Shown here: piece after piece, positions 54,919 to 64,000 of the stretch
How positions within the stretch are numbered: the stretch's first letter is position 1
Layout: each line of letters opens with the position of its first letter
Origin: Seminavis robusta
Lineage: Eukaryota > Bacillariophyta > Bacillariophyceae > Naviculales > Naviculaceae
Direction: 5' to 3'
Length of the DNA stretch: 64,000 bases
Assembly (NCBI GenBank): GCA_903772945.1
Contig: CAICTM010000021.1
Location: 120,048-184,047 of the forward strand
Notes under the pieces: model-generated
Told to the model about the DNA's origin: nothing
The model's database searches: none
What the model saw: the letters and a program-made list of their open reading frames with translations, nothing else
Made by a program: the position numbers and the translations under genes

Positions 54919-55059
54919 AACTCCACACTTTTGATACGTTACAACAATTAAAACTTTTTTTTGTCAAGGAAACCCACACTGCACATAATACGTAGTTCTT
55001 CCAGTTGCTCGCTTTTTGGGAAATGGGTTGCTGTGGCGTCCCATTCTGGCCAAATCATG

Positions 55060-55500
55060 TTTATAATTTCAGATTTACAAACCTGCTATCCACCAAAACC
55101 ACCACCCAAAGCATCAATCCCACCATCATCTGTTCTGTGCATGTGCAGTTGCTGCAAGTGCTTGACACGGTGAAATTTTTCGGTGCACAATCCACAGTAT
55201 ACAATTGGATCAAAACCAAAATTGGAACAGAGATTGCCCGGAAGACTGCCAGACAACTGATTGTCAATCAATCTCAGGGAAGTCAAACCAGTCAGAAGTC
55301 CAATATCTCACAAAAGCTTGTTCCTTCAATGCGGTGAGCAGTCCAATTTCTTGCCCCCCCCCCCAAGTCCAAGTCCAACAAGAAAACCAATGAAGTCAAC
55401 TGCCCAATCTCGGAAGGAATGCTGCCAGCCAGAGATCTTATTGGATATCAGGCTCAAATCATTCAAAGCTGTACGCAATGTGCCTTCTAGCTAGCTAGCT
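55060..55500 (-). pseudogene. LRR gene relic
   Basis: The minus strand reads ALNDLSLISNKISG near 55435-55475. After a frame change and a stop it reads DIGLLTGLTSLRLIDNQLSG plus SLPGNLCSNFGFDP (about 55210-55310). These are plant-type LRR units like those in the intact genes of this window. They are broken by frameshifts, a stop and a run of about 10 C near 55353-55363. No start, membrane segment or upstream exon is nearby. It is probably the 3' remnant of a decayed LRR gene. Confidence 0.6.
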
Positions 55501-55795
55501 AGACATCATGGTCATGTCCACCAACGAATGCTAAAAATGCTATGGAAGAGGAGAATTGCGTTTCTGGTATTTACGGTACTTGCATGCCATGCCGTGTCGT
55601 GTTGATTGAGTGATCGTACAGTACTGAAGCCGCTGGTGCACTTTTGCAAGGGAAACGGGTAAAGAATCTATATGACCCTGCAATCCAGCACCATGAGCTA
55701 ATGTAAGCGTTGTTTCTTTATTCTTTAGCATTTTACAATCGAAAATGGATGGAAAGGTACTGTAGCTACCTGGTAAGAAGTTGCATGCAGTGGAT

Positions 55796-56398
55796 TCATG
55801 AAGAAGATGATGCATCTGGTGACTGTGATGGTGCCTGATGTAACAGTCTATCTCTGTTATTGTGTACATAGACATGAATTCTCTGTTGTAGCATTCCATT
55901 GGTGACGGCTCCTTTGGCTTTGAGTGCTGCCTTGAGTCTCATGAATTCGTCTCTATCATTGACAATGGTTTGAATTTCTTCCTGATTGACTTTGTATTCG
56001 TCGTAATTGTCGCCATCTACTTCTTGTTCGTCATGTTCGTCATGCTGTTCTTCCATATTCAACAACAATGCCGGTAGTTCCGAAGCATCCATTCCAATCA
56101 AATCCATAAATTGCAGGGCTGTATCACGGACAGTTTCGGCGGCACTTTTGGTGCGTTGGGGTGTTTTGCGAGTTCGTTGTTGCTGCTGTTGTGTGGTGGT
56201 GTCTTCAAGACTGCGGATTCTACGAGCACCGCTCTTATAGATGCCGTGGTTTCTTGCTGGATGTGGACTGAGGCTGCGACTGGTTCTAGCAGTGGGTGGT
56301 CTTCGTGGTGACAGAGTTGCTTCTTTTGTGGATTGACTCATGGAAGCTTCCTCGCTCAACAAGGTACGATCGGATGTTGGACTGCTGGGGGGAATCAT
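55796..56398 (-). CDS. Hypothetical Gln-rich, acidic protein
   Basis: A 200-residue frame. ATG 56398 (MIPPSSPTSDRTLLSEEAS) is the first ATG, since the upstream extension begins at TTG. A Ser/Thr/Pro/Arg-rich first half has an STKEATLSPRRPPTARTSRS-type phosphorylatable stretch and a Gln run (QQQQQ). The second half is more ordered. It contains AAETVRDTALQFMDLIGMDA, LLLNMEEQHDEHDEQE and a helical EEIQTIVNDRDEFMRLKAAL. No family is recognised. Its codon-level coherence and clean end suggest a real gene, probably an intracellular scaffold or regulatory protein. Confidence 0.5.
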   Translation of the reverse strand: MIPPSSPTSDRTLLSEEASMSQSTKEATLSPRRPPTARTSRSLSPHPARNHGIYKSGARRIRSLEDTTTQQQQQRTRKTPQRTKSAAETVRDTALQFMDLIGMDASELPALLLNMEEQHDEHDEQEVDGDNYDEYKVNQEEIQTIVNDRDEFMRLKAALKAKGAVTNGMLQQRIHVYVHNNRDRLLHQAPSQSPDASSSS

Positions 56399-58247
56399 AG
56401 TTCGTATCGTTTGTATCGTTCGTATACAAAGCAGTTTCTGAGCTTTCCGTGTTGTTCTTGTTCGTATACCGTACAAAGCAGTGCTGCTGGTTATCTTAAC
56501 CTGTCTTATCCGAGGCTGGAAGACAGAAAGAAAGAATGAGTCGAGTCTGTACGGTAGGCAGCGCCAGGTCCTTTCGAAGCTTCACTCGGGCTGGCTGATG
56601 GATTGATCGTGTCAATTGAATTCTGCACCAAAGCAGTCAATTGGAGATCTGTTATTATCTATACGGTAGCTATTGGGTGCGATGTTACTATATGAGACTT
56701 GTGCAAGTCGCGTACGGTTGTTGCGTCCGTATCTCGCTCAGCTTCCTCTTCCATGTTCGTGCCGATGACTGCAGATGGCGCGACTCGACTCCCTCCATCG
56801 CTTGAAGATATGTACCAGGACTGCACAAAGATTATAGGGCTGCTCGTCCTTCTAATTCTTGGTGGTATCATTCAGAAATCAAAGCATCAAAGCATCTTGG
56901 CATCCTGCATGCAATAATTATGCTCGACGATGATGTGCTGGTCGCTCCAGCCGCTTGCCACCTTCTAAAGGATCGCAATACCTGCACCGCATTAGTTGAT
57001 CATTGACTTGGATACAAGCATTTGCAGCTACGGTACGGTTGGATCCAGATCTATCTCTAGCTACCAGTCGCTACCGTAGCTAGCGAGACAGGCATAAGAT
57101 ACGGGTATAATCGCAACTGGCTGACCTTCAATGGAGTGGCAGCCATGCCCACTGGCAGCTTTTTACACTCCGCTGTGGCGGGTGGGCACACATAGCTACT
57201 GCATGCTCTCGACGGCCAGCCATACTGCATCATACAATGCATGTTGTAGTCATTACTGCCCAGCCAATGTGATACTAGCTAGCTAGCTGGTGGAGTTGTC
57301 TGCCAGCACGGGGGTTGGCTGGTGCTTGCTTCTGGCCGGATGATGGCTGCTGAGCGAGGACTGGTACTAGACTACTGTAGCTCGGAAACCCAGATTAGTT
57401 GCTTCATCACAGCCAATATCGCAACTGAGTGTGGAAGCAGTGTCCTTACCAATATGCGACAACTAGTCCGGATCGGTGGCAATGATACTGGGATGGCTGG
57501 TCAGTGCCAGCAGGCAGTCCAGGCAGGATGGGGGGCAGGAAGGATCGACCAAACAGAGCATGGGTTTGGATCCTCCTCGCTTCATGGTACCAACTACAGT
57601 GGCAGCTGGTGGTAGAGGTGGACAATGGTCGGCTAGTCCAAGCTCAAATAAACCAGCAGTCCTGCGGACAGCTGGCAACGACTTGACTACTCGTACGGTA
57701 CCATGGTACTGGTACAGTACCAGCAAACTCACTTGTCTTGCCACTCACTGTTCGCGGTTAGACCTTTCAGATTATCCTCAGCCTTATTCGAGAACCCTTC
57801 TTGCCGCGATCTGCAAATGATAAAACTTTCAGTACCATAAGTATTGCTCTTTAAATCTCTAAGCACGGCTCAACACGGGTTTCAGTTTCTCTCTGCTCCC
57901 AATAACCCAACGGCCAACCGCCAACACCGCCCACCGATATCCATCCGCCGCAGCCAACAACCAAACCAAGAGCTTGCCAAAGTAATACCCAGGGATATGG
58001 CAATATTGTCACAGCACATGCTATGCAATAAGAGGAGTCGGGCACTTTAGTACTCTCATGTTTCCTACTAGCTTTTGCAAATAGAATTTCACGAGAGCCC
58101 GCTGGTGGAAGTTAGTGGTACCGGTACCGGTATCTCGGATCTGGACACCGGTATAGGTACAATAGTTTGGAGGTACCTATACGCCGAGAATGGACACGGC
58201 AGTCTGGAAGGACTGAATTAAGAAGAGTATCCTGCAAGGTGTGAGCC
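56399..58247. other. Intergenic region
   Basis: About 1.8 kb with no supported gene. It contains a GCTAGCTAGCTGG run at about 57275 and a dense cluster of GGTACCGGTACCGG words at 58116-58135 close to the next gene. Confidence 0.5.
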
Positions 58248-59486
58248 ATGAGTACTACTAGTACAAGCAATGCTCCCTCCCGTGGTGCTGGGTTGACGTT
58301 TCAGGATGTCCTTGCTGCCACCTTGAGAGACCCGGTCGCCGAAGAACACCGACCAATAATCTCCCGTGGAGAGACGGGAACTGAGGCAATCGTCGAGCCG
58401 CCAGGTGGTCGGGCACCGGAAAAGATGCGGTTGTCTCTGATCAAGTCTGAAGATCCCGAACGAGCCTATCATTTGACTCCAGACGCACCCAAGAAACTAG
58501 ACCACCACGCCGAGGGATGGGGAATGGTGTATACTGCCGTCACGTTTCTTCGTCGGAAACGTCAAGGAGAAACTGGTCTCCGATTCAAGGCTCCTGAAAT
58601 AATGGAAGCTCAATTGGTCGCCATTAAAATGTTGAACAAACAAGTCGTCAACAGCTGCCTTGAGAGAGGTGCCAATGAAAACCCGTACAAAGAGATTGCA
58701 AGAATGCAAGAACTAGGGGATGGGATTCACGTTTTACAATGCATCGAAGCTCTGGAGGATGATACACACCTCTACATCATTACACCCTATTCAAGTAAGG
58801 GATCGCTGATGGATAACATCCCATGGACCCAATGTGATGGAAATGGGTACCCGGAACCGACAGCCAGGGCCATCTTTATCAACATTCTCGAGATTCTTGT
58901 CTACCTTGAAAAGCACGGCATTTATCACCATGATCTTGCTCCCGATAATTTCTTATTCTTCAAGGGGCGTCTGCTTCTCTTTGACTTTGCCATGTCTCAG
59001 CGCATCCCACGAGAAGAAGACGGAACACGGTACTTGATGAGACCGCAAGGAGTCTTTGGGACCATGGCTTGCACGGCACCAGAGCTGTTTGACCCCAATG
59101 CTCTCTATTTTGATGGCATTGCGGGCGATTTGTGGGGAGCCGGGACCATTCTCTACGCACTCCTCACCGGCAGGATGCTGTACAGAAATCCGTGTGACCG
59201 CTACTTCCAATTCTTTGTGCGGGCGGGTGGATTGCGAGCCGAGCTGAGTGCCCAGATACTGCAAACGGAACATGAAGATCTCAAGAGTCGTGCCAATGCC
59301 AATTGTAGCATGCCACCACAAGCTTTGGAATTGTTGGTGGGTCTGTTGGAGTACAAGCCAACGCGCCGGTGGACATTGATGCAGGCAATCGAGTCGGACT
59401 GGGTGAAGGGAACTACCGGTAGCAGCCAACAACGAGAACAGCAAGAGTCATCTGAGGGGTCCAAGCGACCCAGAGTGGCTGGTTAG
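58248..59486 (+). CDS. Protein-kinase-like protein (HHD/DFA variant)
   Basis: A 412-residue intronless protein. Kinase landmarks are LVAIKMLNKQ (beta-3 Lys, about 126), a hinge region YIITPYSSKGSL, the catalytic loop IYHHDLAPDNFLF (HRD appears as HHD, with Asp and Asn kept; about 225) and LLLFDFAMS (DFG appears as DFA, about 245). They continue with GTMACTAPELF (APE, about 283), GDLWGAGTILYALLTGRML and a final RRWTLMQAIESDW. The Gly-rich loop is only weakly visible (AEGWGMVYTA). The essential Lys, Asp and Asn are present, so catalysis is possible. No membrane segment is seen. It is closest in general form to Ser/Thr kinases; the subfamily is not assigned. Confidence 0.82.
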   Translation: MSTTSTSNAPSRGAGLTFQDVLAATLRDPVAEEHRPIISRGETGTEAIVEPPGGRAPEKMRLSLIKSEDPERAYHLTPDAPKKLDHHAEGWGMVYTAVTFLRRKRQGETGLRFKAPEIMEAQLVAIKMLNKQVVNSCLERGANENPYKEIARMQELGDGIHVLQCIEALEDDTHLYIITPYSSKGSLMDNIPWTQCDGNGYPEPTARAIFINILEILVYLEKHGIYHHDLAPDNFLFFKGRLLLFDFAMSQRIPREEDGTRYLMRPQGVFGTMACTAPELFDPNALYFDGIAGDLWGAGTILYALLTGRMLYRNPCDRYFQFFVRAGGLRAELSAQILQTEHEDLKSRANANCSMPPQALELLVGLLEYKPTRRWTLMQAIESDWVKGTTGSSQQREQQESSEGSKRPRVAG

Positions 59487-59782
59487 TCGAACAAGTTGAA
59501 CTTGGGGCGTTCCGGTCTTTGTTCGGGCAACAATGACGACGACAAAGTGTGATTACGTCTTGCAAACCAGCAATCTCTCACAGGGCCAACAAACCGAAGC
59601 AGCTGTTGATGCTAAAGGGTGCAGGCTCGCAAGGATATGATTCCCACACCCGAATTACAAAACAAGTGGAAGCCCACATGATATTGTATGGTACTCTTAC
59701 TCCTCTTGCTCTGGGCTTCTGAAGCCGCAACAAACAGCTACAACAAACTAAATAGTAGCCAATACATCTTGTTACCTTCTAC

Positions 59783-62101
59783 TCACTCTACCATTCCACT
59801 CACATTTTCCATAAGGTCGTCCATATCCAACCACCGACCTTTGAGAGGAACCGGCTTGGCTCCGGTGAAGACACTGTGAATGTTGGCACAGTGCTCGGCC
59901 GAGACATCTCGAAACGTAGTGCCCGTTTTCGAGCACGTTTGGTAGTTGCGACATCCCCAATTGATGGCCATAAAGGTCTGACCCATCTCGTTGAGTTGGT
60001 CAAACGATCCCAACTGCAGTGGATAGTCGGCGTCTTGCATCAATCGTGCCAACAATCGTAGTTCCAATTCCGACGTTTGACGATAGGCTTCACGCCATTC
60101 CTCTGGGTAGTCGTACCGGGAGCAGGCATTGCCATTATCATCGGTAAAGTAAACCTTGCGTGTCGTGGCCGACAACCACTTCTGAACGGCATGATTGTAT
60201 TCTGTATCCATCCAGCATCGTACCAACGGCAAGCTCATTTCATGAAGGGCTTGCTGATAGTTGTCGTCTTTCATTTCTTGTCGTGAGGGGGTGGGTGTTT
60301 CTCCCGTGATGAACCGCAATGCCAAGCAGGCTTGTACATCAAGCGCCAAGAGTGGTGTATCAAAGTTATTGGCGGCGAGCCACATGAGATTTGGATTGTG
60401 AACGAACAGAAGCTCGCGGTAGCTGTACGGATTGACGTAGACTCCTGGGTACAATGTGGCCGCTGTCGGAATGTCGCAGGGCTTATTAGAATGTCGCTGC
60501 TCTTTGCCGTGGTTGTTGCCATCGCTCTTCTTTTCATCGCCCTCCTTTTCTTGGGTGGTGTGCTTATTGTTGTCGTCGAAATCATGATACTTCCAGATAA
60601 AGTCGGACATTTGGTTGTGAGGCATGGTCCAGTTGTCGGGTAGAACGAATTCATCCTTTCCATTCCAGTACTGATCGTATTCTTGATCGGACATGTTGTA
60701 GCATGACTTGTCGAGCATATCCAAATGTTCGGAATATCCCGTACAACAAATGACCACATCAATACCGATCAGCACCTTGGTGTTTTGGTTGTCTGTTGTT
60801 GTCGTGTCGTGGTCCATTACAACAACCGACTTGGGGGAGGGTGGTTTGGGTGTCGACTCTTTGTCGTCGTTTGTCTTGTCTTTAGTAGTTGGCTTTTCGT
60901 CACTACTGGTGCTGGTTGTAGTCGTCTCATCATGGACAATGGCAATCTCGTTTTCGTAGGCATATTTGGAGAGTGTCAAAGTGTAGGATGAGGATACGTC
61001 CTTGTCATTTTCTTCATTGTGGGTGGAAGATGTCACAATCTCGACTTTGCTGATGGTATATCCAGCCACGACCGAGACCTTGTCATGAGGCCAATTAGTG
61101 GTCCAACAAACGGGAACATCAATACCATGTCGTCTGGTAAGAACGGTAACATGGCTGGCACCCCATTTGATCCCCATGAAAGCCAAATCTTCGGCCGAGT
61201 AGGATCCTCCAATGAGTAGCAAGTGTTTGTCTTGAATTTGCGTGGCGACCCGTTGTTCGAGTTGGGAGGCATGCAAAAAAGGTGGAATGTTTGTGTTGTT
61301 GGCGTTGGCGTGCAGTTGTGTTTGTGCTGCCTGCGTGAACTTGTCTTGAATGGGAGCGGGTATCTTTCCAGATCCATTTTGTCCCGCCGACCAAATGACC
61401 TTGTCGAATGTTTCGGTAATGGTGGCATTGGTGAGTCGATGAGTGGTTTGTACGGTGAATAGGTTTGTCTGGTTGTCATAGGTGACAGTGTCAACGTTTG
61501 TGTGAAAGGTAGCATACGTTTGAAAAAAGTCAGGACAATGGCGAGTCACCCGGGTCAATAGATAATCCAGTACAGCTTGTCGCGGTAGATAAATAGGTAG
61601 TTTCTGGTCTTTTCCAAAGTGCTCTTGAAAGGTATAATCGTGAAACTCCATGACTTCTTTGGGACCATTGCACCACAAGGCTTCGTACATGTTGGTGTCA
61701 GTCTTGTACTGTTGATTGCCTCCACTACTAGTAGTAGAGTCAGTAGTAGTAGAGTCAGAGGTAGCATTCGCATTGGATTTGGTAGAACGCCAGACTCCCC
61801 CTGGTGCAGCCGCCTTTTCAAAGCACATGATTCTGGGCAGTTCCTTTAGTTGTTCTTCCAGAGCAGACACATCTTCAGACTTGTCGTCGTCGTCGTCGTC
61901 CATTGTCTGCGCTTTCTCGATTCGTTGGAGGATCTGGCGGCGCTTGGTTTCCAAGGCGTGACACACAAACATTCCACCTGGGCCACAGCCGATCACTGCC
62001 ACTCTCAAGGGCTTTCTCAACGCGGCATCGCCACTGCCATTGCCATTATCAGTACCAATACTAGTACTAGTAGTATTGCTGCAAGATACTGCCTGTGTCA
62101 T
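59783..62101 (-). CDS. Flavin-containing monooxygenase-like protein
   Basis: A 772-residue single-exon protein, longer than typical FMOs (about 450-550) because of low-complexity inserts. FAD-binding RVAVIGCGPGGMF lies near 33-45. It is followed by an Asp-rich insert (DDDDDD), then RIMCFEKAAAPGGVW. EALWCNGPKEVMEFHDYTF resembles the FMO substrate-side region, and VIWSAGQNGSGKIP is an FMO-like linker. A second dinucleotide site LLLIGGSYSAEDLAF lies near 293-308. A Thr/Ser/Asp/Lys-rich insert near 395-425 separates the halves. VVICCTGYSEHLDML is the conserved C-terminal FAD contact (xxxTGY). NADPH-dependent oxygenation of a nitrogen or sulfur nucleophile is expected; the substrate is unknown. 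No targeting signal is obvious. Confidence 0.85.
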   Translation of the reverse strand: MTQAVSCSNTTSTSIGTDNGNGSGDAALRKPLRVAVIGCGPGGMFVCHALETKRRQILQRIEKAQTMDDDDDDKSEDVSALEEQLKELPRIMCFEKAAAPGGVWRSTKSNANATSDSTTTDSTTSSGGNQQYKTDTNMYEALWCNGPKEVMEFHDYTFQEHFGKDQKLPIYLPRQAVLDYLLTRVTRHCPDFFQTYATFHTNVDTVTYDNQTNLFTVQTTHRLTNATITETFDKVIWSAGQNGSGKIPAPIQDKFTQAAQTQLHANANNTNIPPFLHASQLEQRVATQIQDKHLLLIGGSYSAEDLAFMGIKWGASHVTVLTRRHGIDVPVCWTTNWPHDKVSVVAGYTISKVEIVTSSTHNEENDKDVSSSYTLTLSKYAYENEIAIVHDETTTTSTSSDEKPTTKDKTNDDKESTPKPPSPKSVVVMDHDTTTTDNQNTKVLIGIDVVICCTGYSEHLDMLDKSCYNMSDQEYDQYWNGKDEFVLPDNWTMPHNQMSDFIWKYHDFDDNNKHTTQEKEGDEKKSDGNNHGKEQRHSNKPCDIPTAATLYPGVYVNPYSYRELLFVHNPNLMWLAANNFDTPLLALDVQACLALRFITGETPTPSRQEMKDDNYQQALHEMSLPLVRCWMDTEYNHAVQKWLSATTRKVYFTDDNGNACSRYDYPEEWREAYRQTSELELRLLARLMQDADYPLQLGSFDQLNEMGQTFMAINWGCRNYQTCSKTGTTFRDVSAEHCANIHSVFTGAKPVPLKGRWLDMDDLMENVSGMVE

Positions 62102-63329
62102 GTTATGATGGATTGGATTCCGAATTCCGAGACCTTTACGTCGGTATAAGGGGGTGGGTATCCTTTCACGTGCTGCCTGTTCTGGATGAGCCAGAGCTGA
62201 ACCAAACTTAATACCCCTGAGGTGAGCAGACCCAATCTTATTGCTCTCCTAAGCTCCTAACCAACGATAGTAGGGCTTCCGACTAGAGCTCTTGAGACCA
62301 AGGTTGTCGGCAAAGAGTTTGTGAACGGCAAATCCACAGAAGCGAGAACGGAACAATCGAGTCATTGGGGTTTCTTCAGTCATGCGAAATAATGGCGAGG
62401 ATGTCTCTGGCTAGCCGGCATTAGTCGAGCAATTTAGGCGAAAATGACCTGTGGTAGCGATTTATGACTATCCAGTTACCAGATTACTAGAAATCAACCA
62501 CAACCACAACAACCAAGTAGTAACACACACAACACTATAGCAACCTCTTTATCAACACCATCATCAGCCTTTTTCGGCTTATCAGGCATGGAAGCTACTA
62601 CCCAACGATCGGTCGTTCGACGAGCACAAGCACGAGAGGAAGAGCGCCGTTCGTTCGTTCGAATAGCAGCGCCATTGTCGCTACCGGCCGTCCGAACGCA
62701 ACGAGAAGAAGGACGACGTTCGAAGCTACCGTTCGTTCGTTCGAAGCAACCATTGTCGCGATCGTTCGTTAACCAGAAGAAGAAGAAGGAGTCTGTTAAC
62801 CGTTCGTTCAGTCGAAGCAGCGCCATTGTCGCCGATTCGAAGCTACCGACTCGGAGCTACCGTTCGAACGACGACGAGAAGAAGAGAGAAGAAGAGAGAC
62901 GACTCGACGCGAAGAGATCCTCATTGCCAGTGTAATCGGCAGAGGAACAAGAGAAGAAGAGAAGACCTCCAAGCGGCATAGCAACAGAAGACCTCTCAAG
63001 AAGAAGGGGCTCTCTCAAGTGGAGCGAGAGATAGAGACTTCCAAGTGGGAAGCAGAGGTTTGGACTTGGAATATTGATCCCTCCAGTCTGGATCAATTCC
63101 TGCCTCATTGTCACCAAAGAAATCGATTGAGCCAAGGAGAGGGGGCGCCTGATCCAAGAGTTTTGGCCTAGACTGCCACAGACTGGGTGTGCAGAGCTCA
63201 TTCCGTGGAATACAGCCTTACTTGTCTGGGTGTGTACAGTTTGCTGTTGGAATAGGAGCAGAGAAGAAGACCCAACAACTGTTGCTCATCCAAGTGATAC
63301 CGCAAGAGAAGAAGTAATTGGAGGCGAAT
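62102..63329. other. Intergenic and retrotransposon leader region
   Basis: It is rich in CGTTCGTTCG and GAAGAAGAA repeats (62640-62950), which explain the basic, featureless frame at 62588-62935. An 8-bp stem (ATTGATCC...GGATCAAT) lies at about 63077-63101. The part next to 63330 is probably the 5' leader, and perhaps the LTR, of the downstream Copia-like element. No TG...CA boundary or primer-binding site could be fixed, because the 3' LTR is outside the window. Confidence 0.45.
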
Positions 63330-64000
63330 ATGGCAGGCAATCTTGCAGCCATGAACAACTATCTACAGAATACCATCGGTATTGCCGAATTAGCCACGAG
63401 GACAGCATTGAATGATCAAGGATTGGATGCCTTCGTCTCACTCGATACCTTTACCGATGCTGATATCAAGAGCATCTGCGAGAACGTGAGGAAACCAGGT
63501 GGTACCATCCCCAATCCAGCCATTGCGGCTGCAGCCACTGATGAAGCTGCCGCAGCAGTTCAGCCCAGAGAAGTTCCCAACCGTGGACGACAGCTAGGAT
63601 TTGTCTTTGAGAAGCGACTCAGACAACTACGGTTCTACAAGTTTCATATGACACGAATCCAGCGTGAGTTCACTCCCAACCAAGCCAGTTTGGCGAGATT
63701 GAATAGAGTTTGGGCTTTATACGAGTCCGAACGAGAAGAGATCGATGTTGCGGATCCTCCCCAACTCTTGAAGGTCGAAGATGTCCGACGAGTTCTGGAG
63801 TCTATTGACAATGTTCTGAATGTCAAGCGAGGCGTTTGCGGTGCCCCTCTGGCTTATGTTACGAGATCCAAAGTCACTTTGCCAGGAGCACTTGATACCG
63901 ACACCGCAGATGAGGCTGACCCAGGTTTTGGCCTTCCATCGCATCCTGAAGAATTGGTCCGAAGAACAAGACATGCCGGACCTCATTTCGTACAAGACAA
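63330..64000 (+). mobile_element. Copia-type (CoDi-like) retrotransposon gag ORF, 5' part
   Basis: An open frame from ATG 63330 (MAGNLAAMNNYLQ) stays open to the window edge (223 codons). It contains IAELATRTALNDQGLDAF, DADIKSICENVRKPGG, TIPNP, LKVEDVRRVLES, GVCGAPLAYVTR and HPEELVRRTRHAG. These follow the order of gag-like N-terminal regions I recall from diatom Copia (CoDi) elements. Protease, integrase and RT would lie beyond the edge. The frame is undamaged, so the element may be recent. The evidence is pattern recall, not alignment. Confidence 0.65.

Noticed and set aside
62588-62935. 115-codon basic open frame
   Set aside because: Produced by CGTTCG and GAAGAA repeats; more likely retrotransposon leader than a gene.

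Overview
The window is nuclear DNA from a stramenopile alga, most likely a pennate diatom. The evidence is compact genes with short GT-AG introns (about 50-155 bp), leucine-rich-repeat (LRR) membrane proteins of the diatom type, a DUF6824-type gene, a bZIP-like gene, a multi-exon EGF/transmembrane gene of a type I associate with diatoms, and the start of a diatom-style Copia (CoDi) gag-like ORF. No bacterial operons, rRNA, tRNA or CRISPR arrays are visible. Species assignment is inference.

Left part (1-15 kb): three related LRR receptor-like genes. One runs off the left edge on the minus strand (1-695). Two intact four-exon genes lie at 3203-6932 and 11618-14689 on the plus strand. Between them are an inositol-monophosphatase-family gene and a nuclear-looking protein with a NUMOD3-like DNA-binding motif. 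A perfect 67-bp-arm palindrome (11126-11260) sits upstream of the third LRR gene, and a nested inverted repeat (1491-1835) lies between the first two.

Middle (15-35 kb): a Gln/Pro-rich bZIP-like protein, then the most striking gene of the window (18794-23697, minus). It encodes a 1602-residue protein with seven DEP-like repeats followed by a C-terminal domain that resembles class II adenylyl cyclases. Next come a broken sulfotransferase gene, a decayed retroelement coding relic, an MsrA-like gene with a signal peptide plus twin-arginine region, a small membrane protein, a secreted DUF2252 protein and an UPF1-like SF1 helicase.

Right part (35-64 kb): a repeat-dense gap (35.2-37.7 kb), a secreted AOC-barrel/dirigent-like protein, an EGF/transmembrane gene with at least seven introns or breaks, a membrane-anchored beta-propeller-like protein, a small Cys-rich GPI-anchor candidate, a transmembrane kinase-like protein with a DFN motif, a DUF6824-type gene, a TPR-like gene, an LRR relic, a Gln-rich acidic protein, a soluble kinase-like protein with a DFA motif, a flavin monooxygenase and the 5' part of a Copia gag. 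Genes are single transcription units. Signalling (LRR, DEP/cyclase-like, two kinases, IMPase) is the recurring theme, but a shared pathway is not shown by the sequence. Intergenic DNA is rich in short self-complementary words (TACCGGTA, AGCTAGCT, TACATGTA, TACTAGTA).
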